A stretch of DNA of 64,000 nt from Cellvibrionaceae bacterium (lineage in GTDB: Bacteria > Pseudomonadota > Gammaproteobacteria > Pseudomonadales > Cellvibrionaceae), in NCBI GenBank assembly GCA_002707785.1, contig PANW01000042.1, forward strand, positions 248,986-312,985, written 5' to 3'. Each line of letters opens with the position of its first letter. The first letter of the stretch is position 1. The notes under the pieces were generated by a model. It saw only the letters and a list, made by a program, of their open reading frames with translations. It had not been told where the DNA came from and made no database searches. Below are positions 27,168-35,789 of the stretch, in pieces. Position numbers and translations under genes: made by a program.

Positions 27168-29594
27168 CTAGATATTTAGAATGGTCTGAGTCACCTGATC
27201 AGCCGTCTCAATCGTTTTTGCATTAGATTGATAGTTTCGCTGGGCGATAATTAGATTTACCAACTCTTCGGAAATATCCACATTGGACTCCTCCAACGAT
27301 CCCGACTGAATCAGCCCCAGCGCCGCGGTTTGCGGTAGGCCAATCAATGGTGGACCCGACTCAAAGGTCTCAGTCCACGCGGTATCACCCTGCGGCTGCA
27401 TTCCTTGTTCATTGGTGAAACCAGCTAGCGCTATCTGCCCTAGAGTTTGCGCCTGACCATTGGTGAACCGAGCAAAGATAATACCACTGTCATCAATATT
27501 CAGCCCCGTCAAACGACCTGTCGTAAAACCATCCTGCTCGACATCATTGACCGCAAAATCACTACCGAACTGAGTGGTTCCAAAGATATCAATCTCAAAG
27601 TTTGATGAGGTTGGCGGCGTTAAAATCGGCAAAGCTCCACCGGTATTGGGTCCTAAAGCGCCGTTAAAGTTGCCGGCACTATCAAGAGGCGTCCAGTTGC
27701 TGACAAGAAACGGGCCGTCGTTAGCCGGATCCAAACTACCATCAGAAGTAAACTGCATCTGGTATTGCGCCAATCCCGGAACAGTGCTGCCCGCAGGTGG
27801 ATTACCCACGTTCTGCCCATCGATCAACACATACATGGACCACGTATTTGAGGTCCCGGCGGTATTGGTTGGGTCAGTCCGCTCTTTAACAAAGTACTGG
27901 GTCATGATGTGTGAATTACCCAGACTGTCGTAGATGGTCACCGAGGTCGCCGAGTTGTAGGTTTCGGGATCCACCGGATCAAAGGTATTACTGGAGTTAC
28001 CCGGTAGCGTGCCCCAGATATTGCCAGGTGTGCCCGCATTGTTTGCGGCAATATTGACACCATCATTGACGGTAATATCCACCTCGCCACCTATCACCAT
28101 TTCGGTGCCAGGATTGAGCGACAACGGACCTGGGCTGGTTGCAGGCACACCGAGCGTGCCACCAAAATCCGTCAGACCCACGTAATCCAGCGTTGCGCCA
28201 CCACCGGCGGCATTGTTCTGAATGATTATGTCCTCGCCGTTTAGAGCGACGATATCAATTTCACCAGGTGTTGAGGACACGGCAGACAAACCGGGAATAT
28301 TCGCACCGGCAATGGCATTGATGATCTGCTGCTCGATAGTTCCGGTCCCACCAGCGGGATTCAAGACCAAAAAGTTTGCCGCTCCTGCCCCATCGGCTCC
28401 CTTCAACGCTAACACCAATTCACCGGGGTTAAACGCGCCGACACTCGATAGACGCATAGACGTTCTCGCGCTGGCAGCAATACCCAGATTCAATGTCTGA
28501 TCTTGAATATTGATTTCTTCAGCAATTTGCCGAGCTGTTGCATTGGCGCCCGGAGAACTCGTGAAATCAATCGTACGGGTTGAAGTCGCCGTAATAATAT
28601 TGATCTCGCCGGGATTATAGCTATTGTCCGGCGCCTGATAAGCCGATGACAAACCCGACGTAATATTGGGCGCAACTGCGGCGAAAGCAGCAATACCATT
28701 ACCGGTAATGTTCGACAGAGTCACAGAAAAATTGGTGTTACCGCCTGCTGTCGCACCGGGCAAGTCAATATCGATGGTTGATCCTGTAACCGTAGCGGAA
28801 AGACCGTCATAGGGTGCGCCCAAACCACCGAAGTAGTTGTTGAGCAACGCGCCCAACTCCGCAGCATCATCAATGACTGCATCACCATTACCCACGGCGC
28901 TGACACTGGCAGCATCTACGTTTAACGGCGCTGGCGCTGCAAACCCAGGAATGGCAAAAGTCACTGCCACTTCATCGGCAGCAAAACTCGTCGGCAAGCC
29001 AAAGCCTGTAGTCATACGCGTGACCGGAGCCGCTGGCGTTGACGCCAGTAACACTTGTGAGCCATTGGTCGTCGAAACCAACTCCACAGGTGCAGTTTCA
29101 GTCGCATCCAAATTCAATTCGGAATTGACTTCAGAGGTTTGCTGCGGGGCCTGATTGCCCGCCTGAATTTGCAAGTCGGTTAAAACACCGTTGATAATAT
29201 TTCCGTCGGCATCTGCCGCGAAGCCCTGCAAATTGAAACCTGAATTGTTGACGATGAAGCCTTGATTATCGGTAGAGAACATACCGGCACGAGAATAGCT
29301 CGGGTCACCGTTGTCGCTCATGATAAAAAAGCCACTACCGTTAATGGCCAAATCTAGCGAGTTATCGGTAAAAGAAATATTGCCCTGAGTAAACTGCTGA
29401 GCGACGTCTGTGAGGGACACGCCGCTACCGGTGGCATTCGCTGCCGTACCCACGATAGAACTGGCATAAACATCCCCGAACTCAGCTCGAGAACGCTTGA
29501 ACCCGGTGGTACTGGCGTTAGCAATATTATTACCTGTCACCCGCAAATCACTGTCTGCTGCACGAATTCCGGTTAACCCAATGTTAAACGACAT
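27168..29594 (-). CDS. flgE: flagellar hook protein FlgE, about twice the usual size
   Basis: The hook subunit. The N-terminal SFNIGLTGIRAADSDLRVTG and NNIANASTTGFKRSRAEFGD (about residues 21-40) and the C-terminal SNVDISEELVNLIIAQRNYQ are diagnostic. At 808 residues it is about twice the E. coli protein (402) and well above Pseudomonas (about 460). The extra mass is a low-complexity Ala/Gly/Asn/Thr-rich surface region (about residues 150-560) with repeated TGNGIAAF- and PGEI-type segments. The frame is intact. Confidence 0.93.
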   Translation of the reverse strand: MSFNIGLTGIRAADSDLRVTGNNIANASTTGFKRSRAEFGDVYASSIVGTAANATGSGVSLTDVAQQFTQGNISFTDNSLDLAINGSGFFIMSDNGDPSYSRAGMFSTDNQGFIVNNSGFNLQGFAADADGNIINGVLTDLQIQAGNQAPQQTSEVNSELNLDATETAPVELVSTTNGSQVLLASTPAAPVTRMTTGFGLPTSFAADEVAVTFAIPGFAAPAPLNVDAASVSAVGNGDAVIDDAAELGALLNNYFGGLGAPYDGLSATVTGSTIDIDLPGATAGGNTNFSVTLSNITGNGIAAFAAVAPNITSGLSSAYQAPDNSYNPGEINIITATSTRTIDFTSSPGANATARQIAEEINIQDQTLNLGIAASARTSMRLSSVGAFNPGELVLALKGADGAGAANFLVLNPAGGTGTIEQQIINAIAGANIPGLSAVSSTPGEIDIVALNGEDIIIQNNAAGGGATLDYVGLTDFGGTLGVPATSPGPLSLNPGTEMVIGGEVDITVNDGVNIAANNAGTPGNIWGTLPGNSSNTFDPVDPETYNSATSVTIYDSLGNSHIMTQYFVKERTDPTNTAGTSNTWSMYVLIDGQNVGNPPAGSTVPGLAQYQMQFTSDGSLDPANDGPFLVSNWTPLDSAGNFNGALGPNTGGALPILTPPTSSNFEIDIFGTTQFGSDFAVNDVEQDGFTTGRLTGLNIDDSGIIFARFTNGQAQTLGQIALAGFTNEQGMQPQGDTAWTETFESGPPLIGLPQTAALGLIQSGSLEESNVDISEELVNLIIAQRNYQSNAKTIETADQVTQTILNI

Positions 29595-29625
29595 AGCTTT
29601 ACCCTCAACTGCTCTTAGTTACTAC

Positions 29626-29667
29626 GCTGTAGTTACGGCTGTAGTTACGGCTGTAGTTACTGCTGTA
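29626..29667. repeat. 12-base tandem repeat in the flgD-flgE gap
   Basis: Three copies of GCTGTAGTTACG (the third ends in T) plus a partial fourth. It lies in the leader of flgE, 32 bases upstream of its ATG and 29 bases past the flgD stop, so it may affect translation or message folding. The unit differs from the 7-base repeat on the other side of flgE. Confidence 0.9.
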
Positions 29668-29695
29668 AATCAATAAATTGCGACATTCAAAGCGA

Positions 29696-30370
29696 CTACT
29701 GAATTGTCTTCACGTCCTCGATCGGCACCTTGCCGATACCGGCCAAGTTCAAAGTCGTACCACCACCATTGGTGCCTAAGGTTACGCTGTTGACGTTGGC
29801 ACCCAAGAGCGTGTTTAGCTCCTGCATTTTGCCGTCGATCTGCGCTTCAGCCTTAACCGTATACATACCGCTCGGCAACTGTTCGCCGCTATTGTCGAGA
29901 CCATCCCACATCAAATCGTGATCCTTGGCCGGCTGACTACCCATTTGTACGTTACGTACCAATTGACCGGCCGAATCATAAATGCTGAGACGCAAATCAG
30001 GGCTTGACACCGGCAACTGAACAACCCCAGTAAACAATTCGCCCTGCTGCATCCAAGCCTCATTAGTATCGACTTGAACCTTTCGACCCACCAGCGCAGT
30101 CGCCTCCAAGGCCATACCCGACTGATAATTCGACACAAAACTGCCCATGGTGTCATTCAGGTTGTCGATACCCTCAAGCGAACTGAACTGAGCCAGCTGC
30201 GCAATAAATTCACCGTTATCTTGGGGCTCCAATGGGTTTTGGTTTTCCATCTGAGTCACCAGAAGCTTTAGGAACTCATCTTTACCAAGCTCATTGCTTT
30301 TGGCTTCCTCAGGCTGTGTTTGAAACTGACTGAGGAAATTACTCGTTTCGGAGGTAGCATTTACTGTCAT
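29696..30370 (-). CDS. flgD: flagellar hook-capping protein FlgD
   Basis: A 224-residue scaffold on which the hook assembles. The N-terminal LGKDEFLKLLVTQMENQNP (about residues 28-46) followed by DNGEFIAQLAQFSSLEGI is diagnostic; a C-terminal FlgD Ig-like/tudor fold (RLSIYDSAGQLVRN, SGEQLPSGMYTV) follows. Length is normal. It is placed directly upstream of flgE as in most flagellar operons. Confidence 0.93.
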   Translation of the reverse strand: MTVNATSETSNFLSQFQTQPEEAKSNELGKDEFLKLLVTQMENQNPLEPQDNGEFIAQLAQFSSLEGIDNLNDTMGSFVSNYQSGMALEATALVGRKVQVDTNEAWMQQGELFTGVVQLPVSSPDLRLSIYDSAGQLVRNVQMGSQPAKDHDLMWDGLDNSGEQLPSGMYTVKAEAQIDGKMQELNTLLGANVNSVTLGTNGGGTTLNLAGIGKVPIEDVKTIQ

Positions 30371-30448
30371 GACTCATCCGCCCCTTTCTGTTTAGATAAC
30401 GCGTCGTTGACCACTCTATTTCTCACCACTTTCACTCTTAAAACCTAA

Positions 30449-30883
30449 CTACTGGCCTAAAGTCAGAACTCGTTGCACCATTTGCTTAGCGGAATTCATC
30501 ACCTCGACATTCGTCTGAAAAGACCGCGATGCAGAGATCATATTGGTCATTTCTTCCACCACATTGACGTTGGGATAAAATACATACCCCTCTTCATCAG
30601 ACTGGGGATGATGAGGTTCATAGCGACGCTGCAAGGGTGCATCACTTTCAACAATACCGAGAACCTGAACGCCCGCCTGGGATTTCGCATCGGTTGGATT
30701 GGTACCGAACTGCGTCGCATCCTTCATCACCGCACCAAAAACCGGGTGGCGACCACGATAGACCTCATCAATACTGGAACTAGCCGTTTGTGCGTTGGCC
30801 AAATTACTGGCGGTCGTATTTAAGCGTACGCTTTGTGCCGTCATTGCTGAGCCAGCAATATCAAATACGTTTCCTAATGCCAT
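30449..30883 (-). CDS. flgC: flagellar proximal rod protein FlgC
   Basis: A 144-residue rod component. The N-terminal FDIAGSAMTAQSVRLNTTAS and NLANAQT (about residues 27-33) and the C-terminal NVNVVEEMTNMISASRSFQT are diagnostic. Length is typical (134-150). It starts 28 bases after the flgB stop, in the same transcription unit. Confidence 0.94.
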   Translation of the reverse strand: MALGNVFDIAGSAMTAQSVRLNTTASNLANAQTASSSIDEVYRGRHPVFGAVMKDATQFGTNPTDAKSQAGVQVLGIVESDAPLQRRYEPHHPQSDEEGYVFYPNVNVVEEMTNMISASRSFQTNVEVMNSAKQMVQRVLTLGQ

Positions 30884-30911
30884 GGTCTTACCCTCACCTA
30901 TTTGATGTTGC

Positions 30912-31313
30912 TTACTCGCCGCGCAAAGCCGACGTTAAGCCTTTGAATTTGCTATTTAAAAAGGTAAACGTCGCCTGAAATTGCAGGGCGTTTTCCATGT
31001 GTTTGGCGTGCTCTACATGCTCTTCAACGGTATTACCATCAATGCTGGGCTGTGTCGGCACTCGATAGAGCTCATCACCCGCGCCATCCAACAGACCGTC
31101 CGCCTGATGGTGACCGTTATGAGTAGTTTTTAACTGGATAGTGCTGCTGGCCTCATTGGCGCGGGCCATGGCCGCCTTGAAATCCATGTCACGGGCTTTG
31201 TAATTGGGTGTATCCATATTGGCGAGATTGTTCGCCAATACACCGGCACGCTGACTGCGAAAACGCAATGCGTCGTCGTGTATGCCGAGAGCCTGTTCGA
31301 ATCCAATACCCAT
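30912..31313 (-). CDS. flgB: flagellar proximal rod protein FlgB
   Basis: A 133-residue rod protein and first gene of the leftward flgBCDEFGHIJKL unit. The signature VLANNLANMDTPNYKARDMD (about residues 25-44) and the C-terminal HAKHMENALQFQATFTFLN are diagnostic. A sigma-54 promoter lies about 57 bases upstream of its ATG, placing the rod and hook genes in the RpoN class. Confidence 0.94.
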   Translation of the reverse strand: MGIGFEQALGIHDDALRFRSQRAGVLANNLANMDTPNYKARDMDFKAAMARANEASSTIQLKTTHNGHHQADGLLDGAGDELYRVPTQPSIDGNTVEEHVEHAKHMENALQFQATFTFLNSKFKGLTSALRGE

Positions 31314-31369
31314 TACGTTTACCCCGAGTGTGCAGCAGTTGCCGCTTAATCAATGTCTAGGTTTACTAG

Positions 31370-31385
31370 AGCAACAGCCGTGCCA
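31370..31385 (-). promoter_or_regulatory. sigma-54 (RpoN) promoter of the flgB operon
   Basis: Minus-strand TGGCAC (31380-31385), 5 bases, TTGCT (31370-31374), a consensus -24/-12 element with GG-N10-GC spacing. Expected start near 31359, leader about 45 bases to flgB. Confidence 0.8.
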
Positions 31386-31694
31386 AAGACATGAAAGAAA
31401 GGTAAGTCGCTGTATTTAAAGGATATTTTTAAGCATCAACCTTCGAAAGGAACTCGGACTAGGAAAAAGCGGCAAACGATTTCCGCTAATCGGCAACACA
31501 AGAATCGGACAGAAGACAACCGCCCTTTTACATGGGCAGAACAGAAAGAAACTAGATAAGAAAAGCTCAAACCAACCGAACCTCTAGAATGAGACTTGAT
31601 CGAAAAGCTTTAAGACAAAAAAAGAGAACCAAATGAGAACAACACAGCAAAGACAACTACCCGCGCCCAAAGCCCTTTATGTCGGCTTTTGAGT

Positions 31695-31715
31695 CCGCAG
31701 CCCGCAGCCCGCAGC
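31695..31715. repeat. three tandem copies of CCGCAGC beside the cheR stop
   Basis: Three perfect 7-base copies followed by CCGGG, 20 bases past the cheR stop. It is the third short tandem repeat in a gap in this flagellar cluster, and the only GC-rich one. Confidence 0.85.
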
Positions 31716-31735
31716 CCGGGCACTATAAGCAGCAC

Positions 31736-32608
31736 TCACAGCGCCCGATACAAAATTCCCGGATTACTGTGCACCATTTCAAATAAGTGAGCCGCTCCAG
31801 CCAACCCCTCGGACGAACCCAGAAACAGCACTCCACCAGGCTTCAACGCCGCGTGCATACGCTTAAGAATATCGACTTTTAAATCACCCGAAAAATAGAT
31901 TAAGACGTTGCGACAAAATATGATATCGAACTTACCCAAGCCGGCAAAAGAATCCATGAGATTTAGTGCACGAAATTGCACACAATTGCCCACCAGTGGC
32001 TTCACTCGCCACACATCGTTCGGCAATTTATCGAAATAAGCATCTAGGCGCTCTCTCGACAACCCACGAACGACAGACATTCGATCATACTCACCAAGCT
32101 TTGCTTGATCGAGCATGCTGCTGGACAGATCTGTGGCCACAATTTCTAGCGGCCGCTTGAAAGCACCACGCTCCTTGCGGCGACACTCATCCGCCACCAT
32201 GCTAATTGAATAGGGCTCTTGGCCTGAAGAACACGCTGCCGACCAAATACGGATAGACCCAAAGTCTCGCCGCTCCTGCAATTCCATAAACAACTGACGA
32301 CTCAGATAATCATAGGGATAGGTGTCGCGAAACCAGAAAGTCTCATTAGTGGTCATTGCATCGATGACCTGATCACGAAGCTTGGAATGACGATTCAAGC
32401 GCATCTGATCGACCAGGGCCGCCAGACTGGGCAATTGATTGTCACTAAGGATTTTGCGAATACGGGTCGTGACTAAATATTGCTTGTTTTCCGCCAAGAA
32501 TATCCCGCACGCGTCCTGTAAAAAGCGACGGAAACTCTCGAACTCCTCTGCTTCCAGCTGAAATGAGCCCGCTGATGCACCTAGGGATGTGGACTGACGG
32601 CTAGTCAT
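31736..32608 (-). CDS. cheR: chemotaxis methyltransferase CheR
   Basis: This 290-residue enzyme methylates glutamates of chemoreceptors with SAM. The N-terminal helical domain (about residues 17-90) contains DAMTTNETFWFRD; the SAM-binding domain has IWSAACSSGQEPYSI (about 120-134) and DIIFCRNVLIYFS (about 232-244), all CheR hallmarks. It follows cheV by 119 bases and is not directly joined to a cheA cluster here, as in Pseudomonas CheR1. A possible partner is the receptor at 47688 or the one at 52949. Confidence 0.93.
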   Translation of the reverse strand: MTSRQSTSLGASAGSFQLEAEEFESFRRFLQDACGIFLAENKQYLVTTRIRKILSDNQLPSLAALVDQMRLNRHSKLRDQVIDAMTTNETFWFRDTYPYDYLSRQLFMELQERRDFGSIRIWSAACSSGQEPYSISMVADECRRKERGAFKRPLEIVATDLSSSMLDQAKLGEYDRMSVVRGLSRERLDAYFDKLPNDVWRVKPLVGNCVQFRALNLMDSFAGLGKFDIIFCRNVLIYFSGDLKVDILKRMHAALKPGGVLFLGSSEGLAGAAHLFEMVHSNPGILYRAL

Positions 32609-32727
32609 AACGCCTTCTCGATAGGTTCAAGTGGCGGCGCGACGGAGGCTAGACAATTAACAACCATTAATTGCCGAACCTCGATCGCTGTTCGTTACAG
32701 TGAGTAAGATGCTACAAATGTGAACTA

Positions 32728-33693
32728 TCACGAACCCTCGTCTTCCTCTTCATCCAGAATTCTCTCACCGGTCATATCCAGAACCCGATCATTCACTCGT
32801 CGAGCCAGCTCATCAGGATTGAATTTAGCGAGAAAATCATCCGCCCCCACCTTCTTCACCATGGCTTCGTTGAACACACCACTTAACGACGTGTGCAAAA
32901 CGATAAACAAATCCTTCAAAGCCGGGTTTCCGCGCACCTCAGCGGTAAAGGTGTAACCATCCATTTCAGGCATCTCAATGTCTGAAATCACCATGATCAA
33001 CTCAGTCAAAGGATCTAAGCCATCCTCAACCATTTTATTGAGATACTCGATCGCCTCTCGGCCATCTTTTTTCAGCGTGGTTTTTATCCCCATGGACTCA
33101 ACCACTCGCTGAATCTGCTTGCGAGCAATCGATGAATCATCGGCGATGAGAATATGTTTCTGCACCACGCGTTCAGCAATACCGTCCTCGATGACGCCGG
33201 CACTGACGTCTTCGCTCATAGGAGAGACTTCTGCCAAGATTTTTTCAACATCGATAATCTCAACCAGCTTCCCATCCACCTCCGTGACCGCCGTAAGGTA
33301 GTTCTCACTACCCGCACCAGTGGGTGGCGGATGAATGTCTTCCCAATTCATGTTGACGATCCGCTCCACACCGCGAACCAAAAAGCCCTGTGTGGATCGG
33401 TTGTACTCGGTGATAATGACAAAACAATTTTGTATATTCTCGAGCGGCTGATGACCCGTGGCGAGATTCATATCCATGATGGATACGGTATTGCCTCGAA
33501 TATGAGCAACCCCCCGAACGACCGGGTTTCGCTGAGGAATTTCATTCAGCGAAGGACACTGCAGCACCTCTTTTACCTTAAAGACATTGATGCCATACAG
33601 CTGATCACTCCCCAACCTAAACAACAACAGCTCTAGGCGATTTTGCCCGACCAACTGTGTTCGTTGGTTAACGCTGTCCAATACACCAGCCAT
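32728..33693 (-). CDS. cheV: chemotaxis coupling protein CheV (CheW domain plus receiver)
   Basis: A 321-residue adaptor between receptors and CheA. The N-terminal CheW-like domain (about residues 15-165) includes LLFRLGSDQLYGINVFKVKE (about 23-42) and VRGVAHIRGNTVSIMD. The C-terminal receiver (about 180-305) has the acidic pair in ILIADDSSIAR, the phospho-acceptor aspartate in MVISDIEMPEMDG and a lysine in DDFLAKFNP. An AAGGAG site precedes the ATG. A sigma-28 type box lies about 40 bases upstream. Confidence 0.93.
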   Translation of the reverse strand: MAGVLDSVNQRTQLVGQNRLELLLFRLGSDQLYGINVFKVKEVLQCPSLNEIPQRNPVVRGVAHIRGNTVSIMDMNLATGHQPLENIQNCFVIITEYNRSTQGFLVRGVERIVNMNWEDIHPPPTGAGSENYLTAVTEVDGKLVEIIDVEKILAEVSPMSEDVSAGVIEDGIAERVVQKHILIADDSSIARKQIQRVVESMGIKTTLKKDGREAIEYLNKMVEDGLDPLTELIMVISDIEMPEMDGYTFTAEVRGNPALKDLFIVLHTSLSGVFNEAMVKKVGADDFLAKFNPDELARRVNDRVLDMTGERILDEEEDEGS

Positions 33694-33729
33694 GCAAGCT
33701 CCTTACACTCTCTGTGACACCCCTTACAA

Positions 33730-33757
33730 GGATCGGCACAGTCTTTGCTTTATTTTG
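33730..33757 (-). promoter_or_regulatory. candidate sigma-28 promoter of cheV-cheR
   Basis: Minus strand: CAAAA (33753-33757, consensus CTAAA), 15 bases, GCCGATCC (33730-33737, consensus GCCGATAA). The leader would be about 30 bases. It overlaps the -24 element of a plus-strand sigma-54 box. Confidence 0.5.
33734..33749 (+). promoter_or_regulatory. candidate sigma-54 promoter of flgA
   Basis: Plus-strand CGGCAC, 5 bases, TTTGCT with correct GG-N10-GC spacing. The start would be near 33760, giving a leader of about 130 bases to flgA. One mismatch at the first T of the -24 element. Confidence 0.5.
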
Positions 33758-33890
33758 AGTAACGAGTACAAATAACCTCAATTTAATGACGCTTTTTCCA
33801 TCACTAACTGTTATAGCGGCAAGCTTTACGAAGCCTTTAGCAATTAGCACCGTAGAGAAAAAGCATCCTACTAGAGCATAGGTCAATAAT

Positions 33891-34598
33891 ATGGGAGTTC
33901 GTAGTTTTTATCACACAATTACCCTCTGGCTAGCTCTTGCGAGCGCATCCTATGGGCAAAGCTGGCACCCGATGACCGAAGTGAGACAGCAAGCCACAAG
34001 CTTCCTGAACAACTCCATCCAAAAACGATTCCCCGACTACAAAACCACGGTTTCTGTCAATTCGATTGATCAGCGCCTACGACTCTCCAAATGTGACAAT
34101 CCTTTGACGTACACGCTGCATGAGCAATCGCTGCGTGCCAGCAATGTGACAGTCAAGGCACAGTGTATGGGCATTAAACCTTGGTCGTTCTATCTCACCG
34201 CAAAGGTAACACACGAAGGAGTCGTGCTGGTCGCCAATAGAGATCTCGCTCGCCATGAAACGCTGAGCAGCGCCGATGTCAGATTGGAGACCCGCAAAAT
34301 ATCCAGCATGAACGGCAACAACCTCAGCCAGACAACATCAGCTCTGGGCCTGCAAACCAAAAAAGCCCTACGTGCTGGTGAAGTCATAAAAAGCACCCAT
34401 CTAACCGCCGCTCAAGTCGTCTCTAAAGGCGATCACGTCACTATCACAGCCATCAATCAAGGCATATCAGTAGCAGCGGCAGGCACCGCCATGACACACG
34501 GCAAAGTGGGTGAGCAAATACGCGTACAAAACGATCGGACGGAACGCATTGTAAAAGCAAGGGTCGTCGGTGCGGGGCAAGTAGAAATACGCCTCTAA
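33891..34598 (+). CDS. flgA: flagellar P-ring assembly chaperone FlgA
   Basis: A 235-residue periplasmic protein that helps FlgI polymerise into the P ring. A signal peptide covers about residues 1-23 (LWLALASASYGQ). The C-terminal SAF-type domain (about 115-235) contains VLVANRDLARHETLSSADV, LRAGEVIKSTHL and GDHVTITAINQGISV, all typical. It is the first gene of flgA-flgM-flgN, divergent from cheV. Length is close to the usual 220-240. Confidence 0.92.
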   Translation: MGVRSFYHTITLWLALASASYGQSWHPMTEVRQQATSFLNNSIQKRFPDYKTTVSVNSIDQRLRLSKCDNPLTYTLHEQSLRASNVTVKAQCMGIKPWSFYLTAKVTHEGVVLVANRDLARHETLSSADVRLETRKISSMNGNNLSQTTSALGLQTKKALRAGEVIKSTHLTAAQVVSKGDHVTITAINQGISVAAAGTAMTHGKVGEQIRVQNDRTERIVKARVVGAGQVEIRL

Positions 34599-34687
34599 TA
34601 AGGCCCTTAGTTATAACCAAACAACAGAGTTTTTGACGCGGAAATACTATGGCGCGATAAAAACACAAAAAAAGATGAGTTTTTGAC

Positions 34688-34714
34688 TAAAGTTATAAAG
34701 GCAACTGCCGAAAC
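34688..34714 (+). promoter_or_regulatory. sigma-28 (FliA) promoter of flgM
   Basis: Plus strand: -35 TAAA (34688-34691), exactly 15 bases, -10 GCCGAAAC (34707-34714). The start should be near 34722, with a leader of about 85 bases to flgM. It gives the usual loop in which FliA drives its own inhibitor. Confidence 0.7.
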
Positions 34715-34805
34715 CCTCTTCGTGGGTACCTTTGGTCAAACAAACTACCCGATGGCTAACAACCATCTTTCGCAGTAGTGCAGCAACTAAATGGGAATTG
34801 CAGCA

Positions 34806-35114
34806 ATGGTTATCGATACAAACAGCAACATCAATACATCCAGTGGAGCGCCCCGCAATCGGGTCGACTCAGGTTCTGGCAGTGGACAAAAGCCCAGTGC
34901 CCCAGACGTCAAAGGTGAACAAACGGCCAAGCCGGAAGTCTCGTTGAGCTCTCAAGCTCAAACCCTGAATCGTCTGGAATCAAACATCCAGGCCGCCGAC
35001 GACGTCGATAGCGATCGTGTGGCAGCCATTCAAAAAGCCATTGCCGACGGGTCTTTTGAAATTAATGCCGAGCGAATCGCCGAGAACATGTTGTCTCAAG
35101 ACGAGCTCTTCTAA
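34806..35114 (+). CDS. flgM: anti-sigma-28 factor FlgM
   Basis: FlgM binds and silences FliA until it is exported through the finished hook. The start MVIDTNSNINTSS at 34806 is chosen since FlgM proteins of this group begin MVID and a GGGA lies 9 bases upstream; a longer start at 34791 has no ribosome-binding site. The 102-residue protein has an unstructured N-terminal half and the conserved C-terminal helices (DDVDSDRVAAIQKAIADGSF and IAENMLSQD, about residues 63-97) that bind sigma-28. Confidence 0.92.
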   Translation: MVIDTNSNINTSSGAPRNRVDSGSGSGQKPSAPDVKGEQTAKPEVSLSSQAQTLNRLESNIQAADDVDSDRVAAIQKAIADGSFEINAERIAENMLSQDELF

Positions 35115-35266
35115 AAGCTAAATACACGCTGTAATTAGATCTATTTCTTGACTGAACGCTTCGCGCTGCAATTCCCAAACTGCGACTGATTCGCCATCAA
35201 GAATTTGACCAACTCACGTCGTAGCGGGCACCAAGCCCCTATTGATGTGACTAACGGGAGGTGCCC

Positions 35267-35761
35267 ATGTCATCCGTCCATGTATCCGCGCAGGCGGTAC
35301 GTCAGCTTATTGAACAAGACATTCTTGTTGCTCAACAACTTACCAAACTCTTAGAGCAAGAGCACCAAGTGCTTCAGTCTAGAGATTCAGAACAACTCAA
35401 CCGTATCGTTGCCGAAAAACAACACTGCATGGCTAGGCTAGAAGGTAGCGCCAAGCAACGCGGTGGTTGGATTAGCTTTCTTGCAGAACGCACGGGAATG
35501 GCGCCGAAAGATTGCTGGCTAAGATTGCTGGAAGAACTTAAGGACCCCGCGTTACTGCCATTGTGGGAAGAGTTTCAACTCAAACTCAATGGGTGCAAAG
35601 AACACAACGACGTCAACGGCAAAATCATTTCACGCGGCCAAAAGACCCTTAAACAGTTGCTGGGCTTGCTGCGAGGACAGAGTATAGACACTCCCCGCCT
35701 CTACAATGCCAGTGGCGACGCACACCGACAGAGCGCCAGCCACACCGTTATTAAAGCCTAG
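35267..35761 (+). CDS. flgN: flagellar export chaperone FlgN
   Basis: A 164-residue helical chaperone for FlgK and FlgL. The start at 35267 follows a GGGAGG site by 5 bases; an upstream GTG at 35261 is less likely. The conserved helix QQLTKLLEQEHQVLQSRDSE (about residues 21-40) and the C-terminal HNDVNGKIISRGQ motif are typical of FlgN. It ends the flgAMN unit; the next gene converges on it 28 bases away. Confidence 0.88.
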   Translation: MSSVHVSAQAVRQLIEQDILVAQQLTKLLEQEHQVLQSRDSEQLNRIVAEKQHCMARLEGSAKQRGGWISFLAERTGMAPKDCWLRLLEELKDPALLPLWEEFQLKLNGCKEHNDVNGKIISRGQKTLKQLLGLLRGQSIDTPRLYNASGDAHRQSASHTVIKA

Positions 35762-35789
35762 CCGGCGATAGACACAACAACAAAAACGA

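Larger units (their letters stand above)
31314..31735. other. 422-base gap between cheR and flgB
   Basis: No gene is seen. The gap holds the flgB sigma-54 promoter at its left end and a CCGCAGC triple repeat at its right end near the cheR stop. The middle is purine-rich and shows no clear enhancer motif that I can name, although FleQ/FlrC-type activator sites would be expected here. Confidence 0.7.
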
